Shown here: one piece after another, positions 1-6,952 of the stretch
How positions within the stretch are numbered: position 1 is the first letter of the stretch
Layout of the letters: each line of letters begins with the position of its first letter
NCBI GenBank assembly: GCA_002026165.1
Contig: MWOS01000193.1
Coordinates: 144,001 to 206,119, forward strand
Source of the DNA: Prochlorococcus sp. HOT208_60m_813G15
Lineage (GTDB): Bacteria > Cyanobacteriota > Cyanobacteriia > PCC-6307 > Cyanobiaceae
Direction: 5' to 3'
DNA: 62,119 nt
The notes under the pieces: generated by a model
What the model was told of the DNA's origin: nothing
Databases searched by the model: none
The model's input: only the letters and a program-made list of their open reading frames with translations
Position numbers and translations under genes: made by a program

Positions 1-173
1 CTCATCTAGCTAATCCAGCATTAGCTGTTTATCTTGAGGCACATGCTGAATTAGGAACTGATTTTTCTGTTGAATTTTACGGAACTGTGGGAGATAAAGT
101 TATCGAAGCCATGAACGGAACAGGAGTTCCATATAAGATCTTTAAAACAAAATTAGGATATAGCAGAGTTTAA
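1..173 (+). CDS. C-terminal end of an unrecognised protein (cut by window edge)
   Basis: An open frame (codons in phase with base 3) enters from the left edge and gives 56 residues before TAA at 171-173. It begins HLANPALAVYLEAHAELG and ends YKIFKTKLGYSRV. The mix of residues looks like a real globular protein, and the frame is uninterrupted. I do not recognise the family. The start lies outside the window, so length and function cannot be judged. Confidence 0.7.
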   Translation, partial: HLANPALAVYLEAHAELGTDFSVEFYGTVGDKVIEAMNGTGVPYKIFKTKLGYSRV

Positions 174-481
174 GGATTAGAGTATTAACTAATTATTTCG
201 ACTAAATTATTAATAAGAATCTGAGTGCTAGAGGTAGCCATAGACATAGAAGAAGCATTAGTAAAAGAGTAATAGCATGGATATTTGGAATGTAATGCTC
301 TTTTAAAATTTGTGTTTTCATAATTTATCTTGCCTTCTTAAGTTTGATTTCTCTTCTGATAAGCAATGCTATAACTACTACACACATGTTCATTAGAAAT
401 ACGTCTAATGGCATTTTTCAAAAAAGTCTCTATTTAATTAATAGCAAGATTATTGATCTACGAATCAAGAGATGATTACAA
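174..481. other. Gene-poor gap of about 300 bases
   Basis: No long ORF is present. It holds short remnant-like frames, a possible 29-codon minus-strand ORF (325-414, listed separately), and a perfect 7-bp inverted repeat CATTAGA/TCTAATG (391-397 and 404-410, 6-nt loop) inside that ORF. There is no tRNA, repeat array or clear promoter. Confidence 0.5.
325..414 (-). CDS. Possible 29-residue single-span membrane peptide
   Basis: ATG at 414 to TAA at 325. The product has a hydrophobic stretch (MCVVVIALLI, residues 10-19) followed by a positive tail (RREIKLKKAR), the usual shape of tiny picocyanobacterial membrane peptides. There is no clear Shine-Dalgarno site. The start overlaps a perfect 7-bp inverted repeat, so an RNA structure is an alternative explanation. 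No family is recognised. Confidence 0.3.
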   Translation of the reverse strand: MPLDVFLMNMCVVVIALLIRREIKLKKAR

Positions 482-859
482 ATGTTTATTGGCTTAATAA
501 TAAGGAATTTAAAAATTAAATTTATGCTTAAATATCTCAGTTCTCTTAACTATGAAATGGCTTATTCAGAAACAAGAATAGTAATAGGTGGTCTAGTCCA
601 TCTTCCTGTTCTTATCTTTATAGCCAATTTTATAAAAGGTAAGTTTGGAATTAAAACTGAAAAGGCAAAAGATACTGTAGTTAAAGAAGAGCCTGTTAAA
701 ATTATTGAGATAAAAGATACTGTTGTTAAAGAAGTAAAATTAGAAACTATAAAGGAAATTTCAAATAAGCTGGACAGTATTGAACAGAAGGCTGATGAGG
801 TTTATGAAAAGGTAAAGAAGAAAAAGAAATATAAGAATAAGAAGAAAAAAAATAACTAA
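482..859 (+). CDS. Hypothetical protein with lysine-rich tail
   Basis: 125 residues if translation starts at 482; an in-frame ATG at 557 would give about 100. A hydrophobic stretch (IGGLVHLPVLIFIANFI, about residues 36-52) could be one membrane span. It is followed by a charged, probably helical region in which KDTVVKE occurs twice (near residues 63 and 78), then a tail of almost only Lys and Asn. The design suggests a membrane-anchored protein with a charged cytoplasmic tail. No family is recognised. It meets the next gene tail to tail with a 4-nt overlap and lies in the island. Confidence 0.55.
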   Translation: MFIGLIIRNLKIKFMLKYLSSLNYEMAYSETRIVIGGLVHLPVLIFIANFIKGKFGIKTEKAKDTVVKEEPVKIIEIKDTVVKEVKLETIKEISNKLDSIEQKADEVYEKVKKKKKYKNKKKKNN

Positions 860-1041
860 ATTGAGATCCTATCAAGCATCAATACATCTTGAGCTTGGAT
901 TGTATCTCTCTTATCTTCGTCTTCGGGATCTTTATAAGATTCAATTTCAGCTTGAATTTTTCTCTTGTAAACTCCTTTGATATAGTCCATTTCTCTTTTG
1001 TCTTTGTCCAGAATTGAGAATGGTGATCTTTTTAAGTTCAT
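856..1041 (-). CDS. Small hypothetical protein (61 aa)
   Basis: The start ATG at 1041 is preceded by an AGGAGA ribosome binding site 5-6 nt upstream, one of the clearest in the window, which supports a real gene. The protein is highly charged (KDKREMDYIKGVYKRK, then EDEDKRDT), with no membrane span and no cysteines. I do not recognise it. It converges with the lysine-tailed gene at 482-859 and is followed on the same strand by other tiny genes, as is common in picocyanobacterial islands. Confidence 0.6.
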   Translation of the reverse strand: MNLKRSPFSILDKDKREMDYIKGVYKRKIQAEIESYKDPEDEDKRDTIQAQDVLMLDRISI

Positions 1042-1068
1042 AAATTTCTCCTAATAAATAAATTTTGA

Positions 1069-1206
1069 TCAGCTCCAGCTCTTATCAGATTCAACAAAGC
1101 TATCCAATGTTTGCTGATTCCTAATTTCTTCCTCAAGAAGTTCTTCTTCTGATCTTTTTTCAATCTCAGATTTATGATCTTCTTTTAGGGTGAATTTGGT
1201 AGACAT
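1069..1206 (-). CDS. Small charged hypothetical protein (45 aa)
   Basis: ATG at 1206 to TGA at 1069. The product starts MSTKFTLKEDHKSEIEKRSE and continues with a Glu-rich probable helix (EEELLEEEIRNQQTLDSF), with no cysteine or membrane span. The upstream bases give only a weak GAG as ribosome site. It is co-oriented with the 61-aa gene just downstream, with a 27-nt gap, and could share a transcript with it. The family is unknown; coding potential is judged only from composition. Confidence 0.45.
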   Translation of the reverse strand: MSTKFTLKEDHKSEIEKRSEEELLEEEIRNQQTLDSFVESDKSWS

Positions 1207-1220
1207 TTACTCATGACGAC

Positions 1221-1331
1221 TACATTCATGTTCTAACTAGTCAGGCAAGCTATCCGACTAAAAAATATGTACGGTTTGAGGAACTCCCATATACGGATAA
1301 AGGATCAACAAGTGAATTTGAATATGGGTAA
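1221..1331 (+). pseudogene. Possible remnant of a GIY-YIG-type protein
   Basis: A 36-codon open stretch without a proper start reads YIHVLTSQASYPTKKYVRFE and ends EFEYG before TAA. The beginning resembles the N-terminal pattern of small GIY-YIG nucleases (Y-hydrophobic-L-x-S ... K-x-YVGF), but the expected G is R and the rest of the domain is absent. If real it is a decayed fragment. It may equally be chance similarity. Confidence 0.2.
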
Positions 1332-1432
1332 AATGTAGAAAATTTTAGATCAATTTTTGCTTTTTAAAATCATAAGTAAAGGCAGACCAATAAGCATCAA
1401 ACTCCCATCAATTAATAAAAAAGTATTCAGAT

Positions 1433-1624
1433 TCATTTATCCATTCCTTCGGGGATATCCCAATTCAGGGGTATCCCCTTTTTAACTGTGTCCTTTTTCA
1501 TATCATCCATCTCTTTTCTGATTTTGTTGTAGTACGCCAACTCTTCAGGATCATCAGAACCAAGACCATAATTCATGGTCGCTGCAAGATAAATTCTGTG
1601 CATCCGGTATGACGATAGTGGCAT
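1433..1624 (-). CDS. Small hypothetical protein (63 aa)
   Basis: Starts at ATG 1624; an in-frame TTG at 1636 would add four residues, and another ATG gives a protein starting MHRIYLAATMNYGLGSDD. The central LAATMNYGLGSDDPEELAYYNKI segment is well ordered and acidic, followed by KEMDDMKKDTVKKG. It looks like a genuine small soluble protein of the kind found in picocyanobacteria and their phages, but I cannot assign a function. The leader carries an AT-rich TATATAT about 20 nt upstream that could serve as a -10 element. Confidence 0.5.
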   Translation of the reverse strand: MPLSSYRMHRIYLAATMNYGLGSDDPEELAYYNKIRKEMDDMKKDTVKKGIPLNWDIPEGMDK

Positions 1625-1710
1625 TACTGAAGACAATCTCTGTTAAATATATATGAATTTAAGGCAAAATGCTGACCTCTGAGATCTTAGTCATACCAGT
1701 CAATTGCGCA

Positions 1711-1740
1711 ACCCCACCATAATACACGGGGGGAAGGGGT
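1711..1740. repeat. Weak GC-rich inverted repeat
   Basis: ACCCC (1711-1715) can pair with GGGGT (1736-1740), with a 20-nt spacer that itself holds a run of six G (1728-1733). Only five base pairs form, but GC tracts this long are unusual in such AT-rich DNA. It lies next to two much stronger inverted repeats. Confidence 0.3.
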
Positions 1741-1764
1741 AAAAGACAAGAAATTTAGAGGGGA

Positions 1765-1802
1765 CTACTTACTGGATGTGTATACATCATCATTGTAAGT
1801 AG
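1765..1802. repeat. Inverted repeat (hairpin 1)
   Basis: CTACTTAC (1765-1772) is the exact reverse complement of GTAAGTAG (1795-1802). Inside it GATGT (1775-1779) pairs with ACATC (1784-1788) around a GTAT loop. That gives 8 + 5 perfect pairs. It lies 11 nt from the longer nested inverted repeat and is not followed by a T tract, so it does not look like a simple terminator. Confidence 0.6.
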
Positions 1803-1813
1803 GGGCAAATAAC

Positions 1814-1912
1814 CACAATCAACAACAACTAAAACACCTATATAAATTACGTGGGTATGTGTGTAAACACATAATGCACGTACTGCATATAGGTGCCTAT
1901 ATTTTGATTGTG
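1814..1912. repeat. Long nested inverted repeat (hairpin 2)
   Basis: Four perfect stems nest around one centre. CACAATCAA (1814-1822) pairs with TTGATTGTG (1904-1912). CACCTATAT (1835-1843) pairs with ATATAGGTG (1887-1895). TACGTG (1848-1853) pairs with CACGTA (1877-1882). TATGTG (1856-1861) pairs with CACATA (1868-1873) around a 6-nt loop. That is 30 pairs over 99 bases with internal loops of 12/8, 4/4 and 2/3 nt. It ends 18 nt from the 3' end of the restriction operon. It could be a recombinase or replication-protein site, or a stable 3' RNA structure; the sequence alone does not say which. Confidence 0.75.
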
Positions 1913-1930
1913 TGTATATTGTAAAACCCT

Positions 1931-2659
1931 TTAATGTTGCCAGTTCTCGTGCGCTAGAGGTGATCTATTTAATTCATCTCGCAAATTTTCCCACCCTGGT
2001 AAGATGCGATTCATATGAAAAATAAAGTTTTCATTATGAGTATGTTCAATTAAATGAACCATTTCATGAACAATAATATATTCAATGCAATTCATTGGTT
2101 TTTTAATAAGCTCTAAGTTAATCCATATTCTTTTATGAACAGGGTTGCAGCTACCCCATTTTGTTTTCATCCTTTTAATACCGTAGGAACAAACTTTTAA
2201 TCCAGACTTAATTTCCCATTTTTGAATAATTGAAGGAAGTAATCTTTTCATTTCTTGGCGATACCAATCCGAAAGAAGTTTTTTGCGACTTTCTAGTTCT
2301 TGCTTTTTATTTATGTTTAAGACCATTATTTTTTTATTTCGAATTTCAACATAAGGACTTTTTGACGTGTGAACAATATCTAGTAGATATCTTTTGCCTA
2401 GATAGAAATGACTTTCTCCTGTCGTGTATTCTCTTGCACTTTCTCTGGCTTGATCTTGAAATGACTTTGTTTGGCGTTTAATCCATTCGAATCTTGATAT
2501 TATTGCTAATCTAACAGCCTCATCATCAATAATTTCAGGAACAGCTATTCTTACGCATCCATCAGGAGGATATACAGCTAGGTGAAGGTTTTTGATTTTC
2601 TTTCTGATAACCCTCACAGAAAGCCCATTTACAGTAATTATTTTCTCATTAGTATTCAT
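1931..2659 (-). CDS. YgjP-like (DUF45/M48-type) zinc metallopeptidase
   Basis: 242 residues, full length for the YgjP/DUF45 family, which is related to SprT/WLM metallopeptidases. The family hallmark HEMVHLIEH lies near residues 198-206 (HExxH plus downstream His), preceded by the typical MKTKWGSCNP segment near 164-173. A zinc-dependent peptidase fold is therefore well supported; the substrate is unknown. The start overlaps the end of hsdR by 11 nt, so the two are translationally coupled and it is the fourth gene of the R-M operon. YgjP-like genes are known neighbours of type I R-M loci, but their role there is unclear. Confidence 0.85.
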   Translation of the reverse strand: MNTNEKIITVNGLSVRVIRKKIKNLHLAVYPPDGCVRIAVPEIIDDEAVRLAIISRFEWIKRQTKSFQDQARESAREYTTGESHFYLGKRYLLDIVHTSKSPYVEIRNKKIMVLNINKKQELESRKKLLSDWYRQEMKRLLPSIIQKWEIKSGLKVCSYGIKRMKTKWGSCNPVHKRIWINLELIKKPMNCIEYIIVHEMVHLIEHTHNENFIFHMNRILPGWENLRDELNRSPLAHENWQH

Positions 2660-5600
2660 TTTGATTTTTTATCAGCTCAAATATTTTTTTTGAGTCATAG
2701 ATTGTATTGCTCAAGACTTTGTGGATGGCTAATTGTATCTCTCTTTCTTTAAATCTATTTCCACGAAAAAGGTCTTTCTTAGTTGCTTTTACGATTTGGT
2801 CTACATTAATGGCGAGATTTTCATCTTTCCCTAGATTGTCATAGAGAGCTCTTTGTGCATCAGAATTTAGTGATTTTGGATAAGTACTATTAGTTTCAGG
2901 TCTTGCAACCTTAACCGATAACTCAACAATCTTTTTCAAATAATCCTTATAAAGAAGCGCTTCCTCTTTTCTTTCTTGAATAAGGGTATTAAGCAGCTCA
3001 GACATTTTTTCGTAGTAAATTGGGTTCACCGGTTGCTCATCAATAATGATTCTTCGAATATTATTTTCAATGGTTTCTGAAACAGCCCTTTGGTTATTCC
3101 GAATTCCCTCAGGTAGATCTGTGATGGCGTCTTCTCCTCGCTCAACAATTAGTTGTATAAGGCTAAGGTCATCGAAAGCTGAAATTTTTTGACTTTCATC
3201 AGCCCGAATATATGTATCAATCAAATGTCTCATCGAGGGTTCATAAAGCTTCATATCAATATAATCACCACTTGCCATTTTGATTTCAGTACGAACTGCT
3301 TCATAATGTTGGACCTCTCCCCTTATTTTTTCAATTTCTCTTGGAGAGTATCCAGCATCTTCTAATTCATTTGCTAACGCAGCATAAGCGCGCATCAATG
3401 AACCGCTTTGTGTGTACAAAGCTAACCTCCGTGGCTCATTATCCTTCAATGCATTCTTGTCAGCTGTGTCCTGGCCACAAAAATATTGAATATAAGCGGC
3501 GGTATCTTTGGGCATTGGTACATTTTCACAAAGAGCCTTTATTCTCTCTCTTGTTTCTTCCAAACGTTCTTTTGCTTTAGTTAGACGATCCTCAAGAAGT
3601 CCTGCAACATCTGCTTTATCATATTTATCAAAGGCGCCGGAAGTGTAGTCTTTAATAGAACTTTCCAGGCTGTTGAATAGATCCTTGTAATCAATAATGT
3701 ATCCATATTCTTTATCATCTCCATCCAATCGGTTTATTCTACAAATAGCTTGGAAAAGTCCATGATCTTGCATTTTTTTATCAATATAAAGATAAGTTGC
3801 TGAAGGTGCATCAAAGCCGGTTAATAATTTATCAACGACAATTAGAAGTCGCATTTGGCTGGGTTCATCTACAAACTTTTCTTTCACTCTGGTTTCAAAT
3901 TCATCTACACGATTAACAGCCTTTTCTATAGGCTCATCAAAAAAGTCAGCTAACATTTTCCTATAAATATCGTACTGACTCAACTTTTCTGTATGACCCT
4001 CCCCGCTCTCCTCGTCTTTAATATCTTGAGGAGATGGTTTATAAGAGGTAACAATTGCACATTTTTTTGAAAGATCGGTTTTATCAAAAAGTTCGTAAAA
4101 CTTACATGCCTGATAAATACTTCCAGAAACCAAAAGAGCGTTTCCGCGTCCATCTGCAAGACGGTCCTTTGTCTCCATATCAAGTAAGATATCACTTACA
4201 ATTTTTTCCAGTCGCGATTGAGAGCTAAGAACCTTTTGCATATTTCCCCATTTCTTCTTCAATCGAGCTCGGGCAAAAGCATTTAGACCTTTAGTTTTAG
4301 CTTCAAACCACAAATCTATTTTGCTTTGAGAGGTAATGTTCTGATCAATATCTCGTGCTTCATAACGCAAATCGAGTACAACTCCATCTTTGACCGCTTC
4401 ATCAAATTTATACGTGTGAATAAATGGCCCAAAAATTTCCAGGCTTGTTTGCTTATTTTCTTTGAATAATGGTGTGCCTGTAAAACCTATAAATAGTGAT
4501 TTTGGTAATATATATTTCATAGCTTTATGCAGCTTGCCCGACTGAGAACGGTGACACTCATCTACAAACACATAGATATTTCCTTTAGCTTTGAAGTCTG
4601 AAAAAATATTTTTCTTGATTTCAGTCAAAAACTTATCAACATCTTCATTGGATGCTTCATCATTATTTGAGCCCCCAAATTTGTGTATAAGAGAACATAT
4701 AAGCCATTGATCAGTTTGATTTAAATTTTGAACAAGATCGGCACCACTTGAAGTACGGTAAATATCCTCATCAACTCCCCGAAAAACCCTTTCAATTTGC
4801 TCATCTAATTCAGTTCGATCCGTAATAATAAGAATACGAGAATCTTTTATGTTTTCACGTATCCACTTAGCGAGCCAAACCATAGTAAGACTTTTACCAG
4901 AACCCTGGGTATGCCAGATAATCCCGCCTTTATGATTGTGGATATATTTTCTTGCTTCTATAATTCCAAAATATTGGTTTTGGCGGCAAACCTTCTTTAT
5001 TCCTGAATCAAAAACAATAAAGTCATGTAAAAGTTCAAGTAAGCGATGTTTTTCGAAAATTAAAGAGAGATGTTGATCTAACTTATATTCGCCAATGCCT
5101 CCTTCTTCTTTCCACTCAAGATAATACTTTTCCCTAGTTTCAATTGTGCCATATCTTAGCCCTTGTGAATCATTCCCGGCCATTACCAACTGCATTGTTG
5201 TAAAGAATCGGCGTATAAAATCATCACGCTGATTAAGCAAATTCTGTCTAATTCCCTCGGTTAGGCCAACAGTAGATCTCTTTAGTTCAATAACGCCGAT
5301 TGCTATACCATTAACGTAAAGTACTAAATCAGGACGTTTAGTGTTTTCTCCTTTAACAGTAACTTCTTCCGCAAAAGCAAAATTATTCTTTTCTGGATCT
5401 GTCCAATTAATTAGCCAAACAGTCTGATTTAGTTTGCCAGCACCTTCCTTAACTTTAATGCCGTAACGCAACATACGATAGACGTCTTTGTTTGCATCAT
5501 AAAGACTGCGACCATCTCCCATAGAAGCTGCTCGATCTAACTCACGCAAGGCACGTTCAATTAGTTTGTCATTATATTTTTGACTTTGTAGGAAATCTTG

Positions 5601-5726
5601 TATGAGTTCTGATTCAATATTTTTATTTTCTCTGTCTTTCCAATCACCCAAATAGTTATATTTCAAATTATCCCTGAAAAGCTTAACTATTCGATTTTGC
5701 GTAATACGTTCTACTGCTCCTACCAT
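2649..5726 (-). CDS. hsdR: Type I restriction enzyme subunit R
   Basis: 1025 residues, normal full length. The N-terminal nuclease domain has the PD-(D/E)xK pattern (D133 in RPDLVLY, then ELK at 147-149). The translocase motor has Walker A HTQGSGKS (272-279), a DECH box near 390 (VFVDECHRS) and GFTGTPL motif III. The C-terminal helical part, which docks onto the methylase, is present. With HsdM2S it would translocate DNA and cut sites lacking the host methylation. The start ATG shares one base with the hsdS stop codon. No frameshift or lost motif is seen, so it is probably active. Confidence 0.95.
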   Translation of the reverse strand: MVGAVERITQNRIVKLFRDNLKYNYLGDWKDRENKNIESELIQDFLQSQKYNDKLIERALRELDRAASMGDGRSLYDANKDVYRMLRYGIKVKEGAGKLNQTVWLINWTDPEKNNFAFAEEVTVKGENTKRPDLVLYVNGIAIGVIELKRSTVGLTEGIRQNLLNQRDDFIRRFFTTMQLVMAGNDSQGLRYGTIETREKYYLEWKEEGGIGEYKLDQHLSLIFEKHRLLELLHDFIVFDSGIKKVCRQNQYFGIIEARKYIHNHKGGIIWHTQGSGKSLTMVWLAKWIRENIKDSRILIITDRTELDEQIERVFRGVDEDIYRTSSGADLVQNLNQTDQWLICSLIHKFGGSNNDEASNEDVDKFLTEIKKNIFSDFKAKGNIYVFVDECHRSQSGKLHKAMKYILPKSLFIGFTGTPLFKENKQTSLEIFGPFIHTYKFDEAVKDGVVLDLRYEARDIDQNITSQSKIDLWFEAKTKGLNAFARARLKKKWGNMQKVLSSQSRLEKIVSDILLDMETKDRLADGRGNALLVSGSIYQACKFYELFDKTDLSKKCAIVTSYKPSPQDIKDEESGEGHTEKLSQYDIYRKMLADFFDEPIEKAVNRVDEFETRVKEKFVDEPSQMRLLIVVDKLLTGFDAPSATYLYIDKKMQDHGLFQAICRINRLDGDDKEYGYIIDYKDLFNSLESSIKDYTSGAFDKYDKADVAGLLEDRLTKAKERLEETRERIKALCENVPMPKDTAAYIQYFCGQDTADKNALKDNEPRRLALYTQSGSLMRAYAALANELEDAGYSPREIEKIRGEVQHYEAVRTEIKMASGDYIDMKLYEPSMRHLIDTYIRADESQKISAFDDLSLIQLIVERGEDAITDLPEGIRNNQRAVSETIENNIRRIIIDEQPVNPIYYEKMSELLNTLIQERKEEALLYKDYLKKIVELSVKVARPETNSTYPKSLNSDAQRALYDNLGKDENLAINVDQIVKATKKDLFRGNRFKEREIQLAIHKVLSNTIYDSKKIFELIKNQNEY

Positions 5727-6952
5727 TATTTACTTACTATATGCTTTTTATCAAATTTAACTAATCGCGTTTTACCAGTCAAAAGTTCTTGCATCATGCC
5801 TCTCTTAAAATTGCGAACTTTTTTCAAATATTTTACAAAGGTTTGTATTTCGCTCTCCATATCAGAAAGAACATCTGCAATCGCAAACTGTTCTTCAATC
5901 TCGGGGAATAACAATTCCAAATTCTTTAGATTTTCAGGATATACATGTGGTTGAGCCCCACCTGTTTGCAATTTGTAAATTTCTTTCTGCCTTAACTGCA
6001 GTGAAAAAAATATGAACCTTACATCATATTTATCCGACTCTTCTATAGTGGAGCAATCTGATGCAAATATTGAATATGCATGGAAACCAACAAATCCTGC
6101 ACTAGCACCTGAGGCACTAATAGTAATTACATTAGGTTTCCTGTTAGGTTTATTGTGATAATAAGAAGGCTGAATACCTCCTGCAATTACTGGGATATCT
6201 CCTCTTGCTGCAGTTTTTTCAGTAATTAATTGTCCTTTCTTGATATCAACAACATCTCCTAAATTTTTAACTTCCCAAGTTCCCATAAAACCAGGGAGGC
6301 GCCCCTCTTTCCTAAGGATCTTCTGCATAGTTGCAGTTTTAATATCGAGCTTTTTATGAATCAACTTCTCAAGGTGTTCAATTAATTTGTCTACATCCAG
6401 AAGAGTTTTTGCGATCTCTTTTTGTTCACTTGATTTAGGTAAAGGTAATACTACAGATGAAAGGAGACGCCCATTTGTTAAAGCCCTAGTTGTATATGTG
6501 CTTTTTGAAATTATCTGTTTTCTCACTACATAAGAAGAAAAACAATATCTGCAATAAGCCTCTTCTATTAACTTTGATTTGGGACGTGCCCGTAATAAAA
6601 AACCACTAAAGACTGTGTCTTTACAATTATCAATCATCACTGAGGTAACTCCAATCTCTTGAATGGTTTCAGATGTCCTTGTAAAAAAGACATCACCTTT
6701 CTTTACCAAAAAGTTTTGTTTTTCTTGAAAAGTTACATCTACTTTTCCCTTTAAATTATTAATTTCTAAACCGGAGGAATTAAAAACATCCATATAATTC
6801 ACAATTGGAGTTCCATGCCCAAAAAACGATTTTGCTTTGTTTAAACCGTTCTTAAATTCAAAATTACTACCTATATGAGCTTCATCCCAATCTTCTGGGA
6901 TAATGCCAATATCTGTTTTTTTATATCCTGATTTCATTTCTATCATCACCAA
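5726..6952 (-). CDS. hsdS: Type I R-M specificity subunit S
   Basis: 408 residues with the usual two target-recognition domains (about 12-190 and 220-375), each followed by a conserved helical spacer: PLPKSSEQKEIAKTLL after the first and FPEIEEQFAIADVLSDMESE after the second. Each domain reads one half of a bipartite DNA site; the site cannot be predicted by eye. An N-terminal MVMIEMKSGYKKTDIG precedes the first domain, and the start overlaps hsdM by 7 nt. Two complete domains argue against a truncated half-S. Confidence 0.93.
   Translation of the reverse strand: MVMIEMKSGYKKTDIGIIPEDWDEAHIGSNFEFKNGLNKAKSFFGHGTPIVNYMDVFNSSGLEINNLKGKVDVTFQEKQNFLVKKGDVFFTRTSETIQEIGVTSVMIDNCKDTVFSGFLLRARPKSKLIEEAYCRYCFSSYVVRKQIISKSTYTTRALTNGRLLSSVVLPLPKSSEQKEIAKTLLDVDKLIEHLEKLIHKKLDIKTATMQKILRKEGRLPGFMGTWEVKNLGDVVDIKKGQLITEKTAARGDIPVIAGGIQPSYYHNKPNRKPNVITISASGASAGFVGFHAYSIFASDCSTIEESDKYDVRFIFFSLQLRQKEIYKLQTGGAQPHVYPENLKNLELLFPEIEEQFAIADVLSDMESEIQTFVKYLKKVRNFKRGMMQELLTGKTRLVKFDKKHIVSK

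Noticed and set aside
1681-1740. Minus-strand frames ending in AIDWYD or SEVSILP, and a CCACCA end resembling a tRNA 3' end
   Set aside because: No cloverleaf can be built around the CCACCA, and neither frame has a convincing start; kept only as part of the G-rich and hairpin region.
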